From NCBI GenBank assembly GCA_029865665.1, contig JARXAV010000080.1, forward strand, positions 1 through 6,753: a stretch of DNA of 6,753 nucleotides, given 5' to 3'. Of this stretch, positions 1-6,202 are shown piece after piece; the first letter of the stretch is position 1; the number at the start of each line of letters is the position of its first letter. The stretch is from Flectobacillus sp. Its GTDB lineage: Bacteria > Bacteroidota > Bacteroidia > Cytophagales > Spirosomataceae. Position numbers and translations under genes: made by a program. A model generated the notes under the pieces. It did not search any database, had not been told where the DNA came from, and saw only the letters and a list, made by a program, of their open reading frames with translations.

Positions 1-123
<123 letters not shown>

Positions 124-180
124 TTAATTATTTATTTAAAATGTCTGATTTCTGAATTGAATCATTGTTGCTAAGTAGTA

Positions 181-197
181 ATCAATCTTAGTGCCAA
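181..197 (-). promoter_or_regulatory. Candidate sigma-54 (-24/-12) promoter of dnaK
   Basis: On the minus strand the sequence TTGGCACTAAGATTGAT matches the RpoN consensus TGGCAC-N5-TTGC(A/T) at every consensus position except the C of TTGC, which is A here. Spacing between the -24 and -12 blocks is exact. The predicted transcription start would be near 170, leaving a leader of about 60 nt before the dnaK ATG at 111. The TTGGCAC is also one arm of a perfect 7-bp inverted repeat with GTGCCAA (arms 191-197 and 216-222 on the plus strand), which may or may not matter. The match is seen directly; function is inferred. No convincing housekeeping TAnnTTTG box was found closer to the gene. Confidence 0.42.
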
Positions 198-229
198 GCA
201 TGTTTTTTTGTTAAATTGGCACATTTTGG

Positions 230-244
230 CTGACACATTGTCAG
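230..244. promoter_or_regulatory. CTGACA-N3-TGTCAG palindrome upstream of dnaK, possible regulator site
   Basis: A perfect 6-bp inverted repeat with a 3-nt spacer (plus strand CTGACACATTGTCAG) lies about 40 bp upstream of the -24 box of the candidate sigma-54 promoter. A further TGTCAG half-site is at 258-263. The position suits an activator of sigma-54 RNA polymerase or a heat-shock regulator. It is not a CIRCE element, which has 9-bp arms and a 9-bp spacer. The binding protein is unknown. Confidence 0.35.
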
Positions 245-279
245 ATTTGTAGGCTTTTGTCAGAAAATATGTAGCTATT

Positions 280-383
280 GGATGTTAAATTTTGGGTGAT
301 AGATGTTGGGGAGGAGGTGCTTTTGGCAGAAAAAGGGTAGATGTTGGATGTTGAATTTTGGATTTTGAATGTTGGGGAAGGGA
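280..383. repeat. Degenerate GGATGTT(A/G)AATTTTGG short repeats
   Basis: Two related blocks, at 280-311 and 340-383, share GGATGTT(A/G)AATTTTGG (280-295 and 347-362) and the end motif ATGTTGGGGA. A third related block in opposite orientation is at 4086-4112. No reading frame here looks like protein. They resemble simple AT/G-rich interspersed repeats common in intergenic DNA of Bacteroidota; no function is proposed. Confidence 0.5.
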
Positions 384-468
384 GGGAAATTATAGATTGA
401 GTGATTTGTAGTGTACGAAGGATTGAAAAATAGTATTCTCTGACAAATTTTGTAAAATCCTTTTTTGA

Positions 469-487
469 CGATGGGCGTTACCCATCG
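469..487. repeat. Short hairpin, CGATGGG/CCCATCG
   Basis: CGATGGG (469-475) and CCCATCG (481-487) form a perfect 7-bp stem around the 5-nt loop CGTTA. It lies next to the central REP-like palindrome inside the larger element. From memory, this GGGCGTTACCC-type hairpin often accompanies the 'CCCTTTCAGGG' repeat in Bacteroidota genomes. There is no T-run, so it is not a typical intrinsic terminator. Confidence 0.6.
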
Positions 488-497
488 CTGAGATATA

Positions 498-544
498 TCG
501 CCCTTTCAGGGCTAAGACAGTACATTTTAGCCCTGAAAGGGCGA
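498..544. repeat. REP-like palindrome with CGCCCTTTCAGGGCT arms
   Basis: TCGCCCTTTCAGGGCTA (498-514) and its exact reverse complement (528-544) form a 17-bp stem with a 13-nt loop. Each arm is itself a small hairpin (GCCCT-TTC-AGGGC), so the unit can fold as one long stem or as two small ones, as in BIME pairs of REP sequences. In other bacteria such repeats are moved by RAYT (Y1-type) transposases; none is encoded in this window. Confidence 0.7.
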
Positions 545-662
545 CATACTCAAATGATGATATTGCAAAAAAAAGTCAGAGAACCCCAAAAAATGCTCAA
601 TCAAATAAAATAGAAGCAAAATTTAAATTGACCAAACGTTTCTCAATCCTTCGTACACTATA

Positions 663-735
663 ATTGAGTGATTTGTGATTGAGTGATTACTTTTTGCCCA
701 AATCACTCAACCACTCAATCAGTAAATCACTCAAT
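663..735. repeat. Cluster of GATTGAGTGATT repeats; possible weak terminator of malP
   Basis: Direct copies lie at 663-674 and 677-688 and inverted copies at 700-710 and 724-735, with a partial one at 713-720; another direct copy is at 395-407, left of the MITE-like element. TTGAGTGATT (679-688) and AATCACTCAA (701-710) can form a 10-bp stem with a 12-nt loop, 31 bp past the maltose phosphorylase stop codon. It lacks a GC-rich stem and a U-run on either strand, so termination by it would be inefficient or need other factors. Confidence 0.5.
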
Positions 736-740
736 AAAAA

Positions 741-3059
741 TTAAACCGCTACCACAGCCGCTGAAATACTTGCGTTGGCTTCGATGCTTAGTTCTTCGCC
801 GTAAAGAACAATCGTAATGGCTTCTTCTGCGGTGTTTTCTATAGTTACTTCTTCAGCACTTGTAGTAACTGTTAAAATATGACCACGGAAAATAATTTTG
901 AAGGCGAATGACTGCCAATTTTCTGGTAAGAAAGGACGAAGGGTTACTTTTCCTTCTTTTACACGCATTCCTCCAAAACCTTCTACAACCGACATCCATG
1001 TTCCTGCCATCGAAGTAATGTGACAGCCGTCTTCGGTATCGTTGTTGTAATCGTCCAAATCTAAACGAGCAGAACGCTGATAGAATTCGTAACTACGAGC
1101 TTTATCGCCCAATTTAGCCGCCAAAATCGCATGAACACATGGACTTAACGACGATTCATGAACGGTCATTGGTTCGTAGAAATCGTAGTTGCGACGTAAT
1201 TGTTCAATCGTGAAGTCGTCTTCAAAGAAATACATTCCTTGTAATACGTCCGCTTGTTTGATAAAGCATGAACGCAAAATGCGATCCCAAGACCATTTTT
1301 GGTTAATCGGACGGTCAGCAGGAGCAAGGTCTTTTACTTGGATTAATTCTTTATCCAAGAAACCATCTTGTTGTAAGAAAACGCCTAATTCTTCACTTTC
1401 TGGTAAATAGACATGGTCGATAATCGCTTGGAATTTCTCGAATTCTTCTACTTCTTTCAAGTTTAGATTTTGGGTAATTTCCTCATAACGAGCAGGATTA
1501 CTTGCTTTTACTTTGTTGGCTGCTTCGATGGTATATTTCAAACACCAAGTCGCAATATAACTCGTGTACCAGTTGTTGTTAACGTTATTTTCGTATTCAT
1601 TTGGCCCAGTAACGCCTAGCATTACATACTTTTTACGGTATTCAGACCAGTTGAAACGCTGAGCCCAGAAACGAGCGATACCTACCAATACATCTAAACC
1701 GAATTCGCCTAAATACGCTTCGTCTCCTGTATAGTTGATGTAGTTGTAAATAGCAAAAGCAATTGCCCCGTTACGGTGAATTTCCTCAAAGGTAATTTCC
1801 CATTCGTTGTGGCATTCCTCCCCGTTCATGGTCACCATTGGGTACAAGGCAGCTCCTTGATTAAAGCCCAATTTTCCTGCATTTTCGATGGCACGATCCA
1901 ATTGTTTCCAACGATATACCAACAAGTTACGAGCAACTTGTTCGCTTGACGTTGCCATGTAGAACGGTAAACAATACGCTTCGGTATCCCAATAAGTAGA
2001 ACCGCCGTATTTTTCACCTGTAAAGCCTTTTGGTCCAATGTTCAAACGAGCATCTTCTCCCGAATAGGTTTGGTTTAATTGGAAAATGTTAAAACGAATT
2101 CCTTGTTGAGCCGCAACGTCGCCCTCAATTACGATGTCGTTCATTTTCCATCTTTCTCCCCATTTCTCCGCTTGTTCCGTCACCATTTTGTCGAAACCTT
2201 TCGTTGCAATTTTAGCCAAATAGCTTTTTGCTTCGGTCATTAGGGTTTCAGTCGCATAGTTTTCAGAAGAAAGGTTACATGCAAACTTCACGATAGCCGT
2301 TTCAATGTCTTGCTTGATGTCTAAGGTAAATTTGTTCGCAACGTATTTCTCTCTTTTTTCTGGTAAACTCTGGAAGTCACGAACAATACCTGCTTGATAC
2401 ACTTTGATACGTTGAGCCGTTACCACATGGAAGCCAGTTTTCTTGGTTTTCATGTGTAAATAACCTTCTGCAAAAGCCGTTTCCTTAGCTACTTCGTCCC
2501 AGAATTTATCGTCATAATTGGCATCCTTGTTTTTGATGTCGCCATCCACAAAAGCCGTTACGTGCAATTTTCCTTCAAAGTTCAAAGGGGTTAAGGCATA
2601 GCGAATTGCACCTACTTCGTCGTCAACAATTGAGTTGATACGTTTGGCATTGACTTTCACTTGCTTACCGCTTGGCAAAGTAGCTACGAATGAACGTTCT
2701 AAATAGCCTTCTTTCATGTTTAGTACACGAACAAAGTCCGATACTTCACAGGTATTAAGGTCTAATTCTTCTTCGTCAATTTCTATTTTTAAGCCAATCC
2801 AGTTGGCTGCGTTCAACACTTTTGCAAAATATTCTGGGTAGCCGTTTTTCCACCAACCCACACGAGTTTTGTCTGGGTAATAAACACCTGCTACGTAGTT
2901 TCCTTGGAGCGTCTTGCCAGTGAAGGTTTCTTCAAAGTTGGCTCTTTGTCCCATTCGTCCGTTTCCTAGTGAGAAAACTGACTCAGAAATCTCATTATAT
3001 TCACGGTGAAATCCTTCTTCGATGATACACCACTCGTCATGCTTTAGATAGTTCTTCAT
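741..3059 (-). CDS. malP: Maltose phosphorylase (glycoside hydrolase family 65)
   Basis: Cytoplasmic inverting enzyme that splits maltose with phosphate into glucose and beta-D-glucose 1-phosphate. From the ATG at 3059 it has 772 residues, the usual GH65 length, with no signal peptide. Residue numbers are from this start. The N-terminal beta-sandwich includes GNGRMGQRANFEE (about 32-44). The (alpha/alpha)6 barrel has YWDTE (356-360), the loop HNEWEITFE (417-425), the general acid Glu488 in TGPNEYE, KQAD (601-604) and the phosphate-binding HESSLS (634-639). The C-terminal jelly-roll domain includes GTWMSVVEGFGGMRV. The HNEWEITFE loop matches the loop tied to maltose specificity in Lactobacillus maltose phosphorylase, so trehalose or kojibiose phosphorylase is less likely. 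A TTG at 3086 would add nine residues (MLTNHIKIQ), but the ATG fits family N-termini better; an in-frame TAA lies just upstream at 3093-3095. It follows beta-phosphoglucomutase, which uses its product. Confidence 0.95.
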   Translation of the reverse strand: MKNYLKHDEWCIIEEGFHREYNEISESVFSLGNGRMGQRANFEETFTGKTLQGNYVAGVYYPDKTRVGWWKNGYPEYFAKVLNAANWIGLKIEIDEEELDLNTCEVSDFVRVLNMKEGYLERSFVATLPSGKQVKVNAKRINSIVDDEVGAIRYALTPLNFEGKLHVTAFVDGDIKNKDANYDDKFWDEVAKETAFAEGYLHMKTKKTGFHVVTAQRIKVYQAGIVRDFQSLPEKREKYVANKFTLDIKQDIETAIVKFACNLSSENYATETLMTEAKSYLAKIATKGFDKMVTEQAEKWGERWKMNDIVIEGDVAAQQGIRFNIFQLNQTYSGEDARLNIGPKGFTGEKYGGSTYWDTEAYCLPFYMATSSEQVARNLLVYRWKQLDRAIENAGKLGFNQGAALYPMVTMNGEECHNEWEITFEEIHRNGAIAFAIYNYINYTGDEAYLGEFGLDVLVGIARFWAQRFNWSEYRKKYVMLGVTGPNEYENNVNNNWYTSYIATWCLKYTIEAANKVKASNPARYEEITQNLNLKEVEEFEKFQAIIDHVYLPESEELGVFLQQDGFLDKELIQVKDLAPADRPINQKWSWDRILRSCFIKQADVLQGMYFFEDDFTIEQLRRNYDFYEPMTVHESSLSPCVHAILAAKLGDKARSYEFYQRSARLDLDDYNNDTEDGCHITSMAGTWMSVVEGFGGMRVKEGKVTLRPFLPENWQSFAFKIIFRGHILTVTTSAEEVTIENTAEEAITIVLYGEELSIEANASISAAVVAV

Positions 3060-3192
3060 TTGAATTTTTATATGGTTCGTAAGCAATGTAGGTTACATTT
3101 TTCAATTCTTCAACATCTTGATAACGAGCTTTTTGCGAATTCTTGAAAAAATGCAAAACATTGGTTTGTTGTTTTTATTTTTTGCGAAATTA

Positions 3193-3230
3193 CACCTTTG
3201 CTTTTGTAGGAATACTACAATGCTACGGTG
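3193..3230. other. Imperfect hairpin between pgmB and malP
   Basis: In the 185-bp gap between the beta-phosphoglucomutase stop and the maltose phosphorylase ATG, TTGTAG (3204-3209) pairs with CTACAA (3215-3220) around the loop GAATA. The stem is extended imperfectly by GC/GC and by CACC (3193-3196) with GGTG (3227-3230). It may be a processing, attenuation or mRNA-stability element within the operon. No T-run follows on the minus strand, so a strong terminator is unlikely. Confidence 0.35.
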
Positions 3231-3244
3231 TTTTTCTGGTCAAC

Positions 3245-3895
3245 TTAAAGAGCAAGAAGTCTTTCGACGCTCATTTCTTCAAAAGTAGCAATCACTACGT
3301 CTGCTTCTGTCAGTACATCTGCCGATCCAACGCCAATCGCAAGCATTCCGCCAGCCTTCGCTGCTTGTACCCCTGCCACTGCATCTTCAAAAACAGCACA
3401 TTCTTCTGGTTGACAATTAGTTGCCTCAGCACCTAATAAAAATACTTGAGGATCTGGCTTACTTTTGTTGATGTTGTTGCCGTCGATGATGGCATCGAAA
3501 TAGTCGAGCATTTGAATTTTTTCTAAAATTAATTTAGAATTTTTACTTGCTGATCCTAAAGCGATTTTAATGCCACTTTCACGTAAAGCCGTTAAAAATG
3601 CAGGAACGCCAGGCAGTACTTCGTTGGGTGTCATTTGCATGACAAGCTCCAAATACCAGTCGTTTTTCTTGGTTGCCCATGCCAATTTTTCTTCGTCATT
3701 AAGCGTAACGCCTCCCCAGCCTAAAATCAAATCAAGTGATTCCATACGGCTAATGCCTTTCAATTGCTCGTTTTGATGTTCTGTAAAGTCGAAACCAAGT
3801 TCGTTTGCCAAACGTCTCCATGCTTGGAAATGATAGATTGCAGTGTCAACAATGACACCATCGAGGTCAAAAAGACAGGCTTTAATGTGGTTCAT
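3245..3895 (-). CDS. pgmB: Beta-phosphoglucomutase (HAD superfamily)
   Basis: Converts beta-D-glucose 1-phosphate to glucose 6-phosphate via beta-glucose 1,6-bisphosphate, with Mg2+; cytoplasmic. From the ATG at 3895 it has 216 residues. Asp10 and Asp12 of FDLDGVIVDTA are the nucleophile and the general acid/base. Other landmarks are the cap-domain Arg50 in LKGISR, Ser115 in GSASKN, Lys146 in KSKPDP and Glu170/Asp171 in FEDAVAGV. From this start they sit one or two positions from the Lactococcus lactis enzyme (D8, D10, R49, S114, K145, E169, D170), which is why I prefer it to the ATG at 3928; the latter would add MSSTNTIQTYY, with no family counterpart, and lies against a REP-like repeat. No Shine-Dalgarno sequence precedes either start. 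It sits upstream of maltose phosphorylase, whose product is its substrate. Trehalose 6-phosphate phosphorylase pathways use the same enzyme, but the neighbours point to maltose. Confidence 0.94.
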   Translation of the reverse strand: MNHIKACLFDLDGVIVDTAIYHFQAWRRLANELGFDFTEHQNEQLKGISRMESLDLILGWGGVTLNDEEKLAWATKKNDWYLELVMQMTPNEVLPGVPAFLTALRESGIKIALGSASKNSKLILEKIQMLDYFDAIIDGNNINKSKPDPQVFLLGAEATNCQPEECAVFEDAVAGVQAAKAGGMLAIGVGSADVLTEADVVIATFEEMSVERLLAL

Positions 3896-3930
3896 ATAGT
3901 ATGTTTGAATTGTGTTTGTGCTACTCATAA

Positions 3931-3980
3931 CTACCGATGTTTTATCCCGCTGGGATAACCCTTATGGCGGATTTTTGCCG
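3931..3980. repeat. REP-like repeat with TTATCCC-GCT-GGGATAA hairpin
   Basis: TTATCCC (3942-3948) and GGGATAA (3952-3958) form a perfect 7-bp stem with a 3-nt loop, inside a longer unit that starts CTACCGATGTTTTATCCC and ends near GGCGGATTTTTGCCG (3967-3981). From memory, the ACCGATGTTTTATCCC type is a dispersed intergenic repeat in many Bacteroidota. It begins only two bases beyond the upstream candidate ATG (3928) of beta-phosphoglucomutase, and overlapping short open frames here are repeat sequence, not genes. Confidence 0.55.
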
Positions 3981-4002
3981 TGTTTTGTTTAGGGAGGACT
4001 TG

Positions 4003-4042
4003 GTTTAACGCAGACAGGGTTAGAACCCTGTCTGCGTTAAAC
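4003..4042. repeat. Perfect 40-nt palindrome with 19-bp arms
   Basis: GTTTAACGCAGACAGGGTT (4003-4021) and its exact reverse complement (4024-4042) are separated only by AG. In RNA this gives a very stable hairpin whose inner pairs would open to a small loop. It lies in the leader between the GH13 gene and beta-phosphoglucomutase. No U-run follows on the minus strand, so it is more likely a REP-type repeat or mRNA-stabilising or processing structure than a classical terminator. A 12-bp AT palindrome (4044-4055) adjoins it. Confidence 0.75.
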
Positions 4043-4085
4043 GATAAAATTTTATGATCGAGTAAAATCATCAAGAACCTGACTA

Positions 4086-4112
4086 AATCCAAAATCCAAC
4101 ATTCAAAATTTT
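4086..4112. repeat. Inverted copy of the GGATTTTGAATGTTGG repeat
   Basis: Just after the GH13 stop codon, AATCCAAAATCCAACATTC and the following AAAATTTT are the reverse-complement version of the short repeats at 340-383. Finding the same motif in two separate gaps, in opposite orientation, supports a dispersed repeat rather than local slippage. Confidence 0.45.
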
Positions 4113-4121
4113 GCATTATTA

Positions 4122-6023
4122 CTAGTTAAGTTCAATAACCTGAATACTCATCGGAGCAACAGTGATATTGTCTAGGCTCTCGATTTCTTTATTGGTTGTA
4201 ATTTCTTTTCCTTTGGTGAATCCTGCTAAATTTTCAGCAAAACGTTTGGTCGAAAGCGTTTTTGTATCCTTCGCTTGGCTCATAATTACCATGACACTTT
4301 GCGTGCCTTTATGACGAAAATACGCATAAATTCCGTCTTGTGGTAAATATTGCGTTAATTTTCCCGATTGCAATGCGGCAGAACTTTTGCGGTAATTGGC
4401 TAGGATTTTGGTAAAGTTAAACGCCTCATTTTCTTGAGCAGTACGACCACTTGCCACAAACTTCGATTCTTTATCCGTTGCCCAACCGCCTACAAAGTCT
4501 TTACGAACTTCGGCATCCGAAGGGTTTTTGAAGTTTTTTGTCAAGTTTTCAGTTCCATAATAAATTTGAGGAATGCCACGAGTCGTTAATAAAAAGCCCA
4601 TTCCTAACTTAAATTTATTAAAATCTTCTCCAATAACCGAATAAAAACGATCCATGTCATGATTGTCCAAGAAGGTCATATTCATCGACGGGTCTTCGTA
4701 AACAAGATCATTTGCCAAGGTTGAATAAAGGCGATTTAATCCTTTTCCCCAGTCAAAATCTTCTTTCAAAGCTCCATTCAGTGCATGGAAAAGCACAAAG
4801 TCGTTAGGCGAAGGCAAATTACTTTTAAACGGAACATTCAAATTATTACGAGTAAAATAAGCCTGACTAACCACGCTCTGTACCGAGTTTTCCCCTGTGA
4901 TAAACATCTTCGGATATTCGTCTAACAGAGCCTGATTACAACGGTTCATAAACGGTAAGTCGTTGTACTGATAGGTATCAATTCTCCAGCCATCTACCCC
5001 AAAATATTCAACCGTCCAAAGGGCATGTTGGATTAAATAATTGGCAACAAACTCATTATGATGATTTAAATCAGGTAAAAAGGGGACAAACCAACCATTT
5101 TGTTGTATCTTAAAGTCAGATTTGTTGGCATGAACAATATCCACGATTGGTTCGTCACGATAGGAAGTGTTGGTATATTCATCCCATTGGTTCAACCAGC
5201 TTTTCATCGGTAGGTCTTTCAGAATCCAGTGATTGATACCTACGTGATTATACACAGCATCTTGTACGATTTTGAGTCCTTTGGCATGAGCAGCTTCAAC
5301 AAGTTCTTTATAAGCGGAGTTTCCACCCAAACGACGGTCAACATTATAATGATCCGTAAAACCGTAGCCATGATAAGCCGAACGCATCTCGCCGCCTTCG
5401 TTAGTTTGAGGTTGGTTATTTTCCACCACAGGATTTAGCCAAAGCGTAGTAATACCAAGTTCTGTGAAATAATCTAAATGTTGTTGAATCCCTTTTAAAT
5501 CGCCTCCATGACGTAAAAAAGGATTGGAGCGATTGGCAGCAGTATCTGCCATATCTGCAAATTTGTCATTGCTAGGGTCGCCATTGGCAAAGCGATCGGG
5601 TAAAATTAGATACACTAAATCAGCAGAATTAATTTCCTGCGGATGTTGATTTCTTACCTTTAATTCATACGGTTGTTGAAGATGTACGATGCTCGAACGG
5701 CTTTTCTTGCCTTTGGTCGTAACAACGGTTTTAGAAATATCAATCAATAACGTTCCAGCCTTGGTTTCAGGACTAATCGTTAAGTCCAGAAAAAGATAAT
5801 TAGGGTTGTCAACCTCATTCACTTTAGTAAGTTGAACACCTGCATAATTGATAGAAACAGTAGCACCTTTCAGGTTTTTACCATAGACTAACAATTGAAG
5901 GTGAGGGTTTTTCATGCCGACCCACCAATTACTAGGGTCAATCCGTTGAACACTTGGATTTTGGGAATAGCCGAAGACACTAGCTAAGCACAGGCAAAGC
6001 AAAGCAAGAAGTGATTTTCTCAT
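4122..6023 (-). CDS. Exported GH13 alpha-amylase family enzyme, SusA/neopullulanase- or cyclomaltodextrinase-like
   Basis: A 633-residue retaining alpha-glucan hydrolase likely to cut maltodextrins, cyclodextrins or pullulan in the periplasm. Residues 1-21 (MRKSLLALLCLCLASVFGYSQ) form a signal peptide, probably cleaved near YSQ; there is no lipobox. Residues about 25-115 (RIDPSNWWVGMKNPHLQLLV) match the cyclomaltodextrinase N-terminal domain. The TIM barrel carries all four GH13 regions: DAVYNH (255-260), GWRID with nucleophile Asp349, ITGE with acid/base Glu378, and FLDNHD (451-456) with the transition-state Asp456. LPDLNH (316-321) is the region V equivalent. About 550-633 is the C-terminal beta domain. 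It is the first gene of the putative operon, and its products would feed the maltose phosphorylase route after import. It has no obvious carbohydrate-binding module. Exact substrate preference (neopullulanase, cyclomaltodextrinase or maltogenic amylase) cannot be read from the sequence. Confidence 0.93.
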   Translation of the reverse strand: MRKSLLALLCLCLASVFGYSQNPSVQRIDPSNWWVGMKNPHLQLLVYGKNLKGATVSINYAGVQLTKVNEVDNPNYLFLDLTISPETKAGTLLIDISKTVVTTKGKKSRSSIVHLQQPYELKVRNQHPQEINSADLVYLILPDRFANGDPSNDKFADMADTAANRSNPFLRHGGDLKGIQQHLDYFTELGITTLWLNPVVENNQPQTNEGGEMRSAYHGYGFTDHYNVDRRLGGNSAYKELVEAAHAKGLKIVQDAVYNHVGINHWILKDLPMKSWLNQWDEYTNTSYRDEPIVDIVHANKSDFKIQQNGWFVPFLPDLNHHNEFVANYLIQHALWTVEYFGVDGWRIDTYQYNDLPFMNRCNQALLDEYPKMFITGENSVQSVVSQAYFTRNNLNVPFKSNLPSPNDFVLFHALNGALKEDFDWGKGLNRLYSTLANDLVYEDPSMNMTFLDNHDMDRFYSVIGEDFNKFKLGMGFLLTTRGIPQIYYGTENLTKNFKNPSDAEVRKDFVGGWATDKESKFVASGRTAQENEAFNFTKILANYRKSSAALQSGKLTQYLPQDGIYAYFRHKGTQSVMVIMSQAKDTKTLSTKRFAENLAGFTKGKEITTNKEIESLDNITVAPMSIQVIELN

Positions 6024-6066
6024 GTTTTTTATAAAAGATTGGTTAATGGATGTCTGTTTATTTATC

Positions 6067-6093
6067 TGCTAATATAGCTTGATTTATGCTAAT
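6067..6093. promoter_or_regulatory. Paired TGCTAAT repeats in the GH13 leader
   Basis: TGCTAAT occurs at 6067-6073 and again at 6087-6093, exactly 20 bp apart, and the first copy is part of the small palindrome GCTA-ATA-TAGC (6068-6078). The same heptamer recurs at 6211-6217. The spacing of about two helical turns would put both copies on one DNA face, as expected for a dimeric regulator. Function is inferred. Confidence 0.28.
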
Positions 6094-6136
6094 TATTTCA
6101 ACGGATACTTACTAATATTAGGTGTTTTTCAGATTG

Positions 6137-6169
6137 CAAAGTTCAGTTTTTTTTCTGTATTTTGCTCAA
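6137..6169 (-). promoter_or_regulatory. Candidate promoter for the GH13-pgmB-malP genes
   Basis: On the minus strand a TTG (6169-6167) is followed after 22 nt by GAACTTTG (6144-6137), one mismatch from the Bacteroidota -7 box TAnnTTTG; the spacing suits the -33/-7 arrangement. Transcription would start near 6130 and give a leader of about 107 nt. Two exact TAnnTTTG boxes (6167-6174 and 6178-6185) also lie here but lack a well-placed -33 TTG, so the assignment is tentative. Confidence 0.28.
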
Positions 6170-6202
6170 AATTAAATCAAAAATAAACAGAATTTTTCAG
6201 AA

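Larger units (their letters stand above)
409..660. repeat. MITE-like nested palindromic element (18-bp terminal inverted repeats)
   Basis: A 252-bp noncoding unit is bounded by perfect 18-bp inverted repeats, TAGTGTACGAAGGATTGA at 409-426 and its reverse complement at 643-660. Inside lie a second inverted pair (TTCTCTGAC at 436-444 and GTCAGAGAA at 575-583), a small hairpin at 469-487 and a 17-bp central palindrome at 498-544. A 14-bp direct repeat, ATTGAGTGATTTGT, flanks it at 396-409 and 663-676. There is no transposase gene, so if mobile it would be non-autonomous. It could also be a large REP/BIME-type cluster or a structured RNA. The repeats are seen directly; mobility is inferred. Confidence 0.6.

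Noticed and set aside
216..231. Plus-strand sigma-54 promoter at TTGGCACATTTTGGCT
   Set aside because: The GG-to-GC spacing is one base short of the required distance, and no plus-strand gene follows.
409..676. CRISPR array
   Set aside because: The repeats are inverted and nested or irregularly spaced, not regular direct repeats with unique spacers, and there are no cas genes.
1189..1410. Plus-strand open frame of 73 codons within maltose phosphorylase
   Set aside because: It lies antisense inside a clearly conserved GH65 gene, has no recognisable domain and a Cys/Lys/Ser-rich composition typical of a shadow frame.
741..3059. Trehalose or kojibiose phosphorylase
   Set aside because: The specificity loop reads HNEWEITFE as in maltose phosphorylases, and the neighbours are alpha-1,4-glucan hydrolases. 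Without an assay this stays an inference.
3060..3086. TTG start at 3086 for maltose phosphorylase
   Set aside because: It would add MLTNHIKIQ with no family counterpart; the ATG at 3059 places the catalytic Glu at 488, one position from the Lactobacillus brevis enzyme's E487.
3143..3436. Plus-strand open frame of 97 codons across the pgmB 3' end
   Set aside because: It is mostly antisense to conserved beta-phosphoglucomutase sequence, and its Cys/Phe-rich translation resembles no protein family.
4003..4042. Intrinsic terminator for the GH13 gene
   Set aside because: The stem is strong, but no T-run follows it on the minus strand, and the downstream genes belong to the same pathway, so a repeat or processing hairpin is the better reading.
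3931..4116. Minus-strand 61-codon open frame between the GH13 gene and pgmB
   Set aside because: It is made almost entirely of the palindromic repeats in this gap; its translation ends in the YPSGIKHR-type peptide produced by the REP-like unit.
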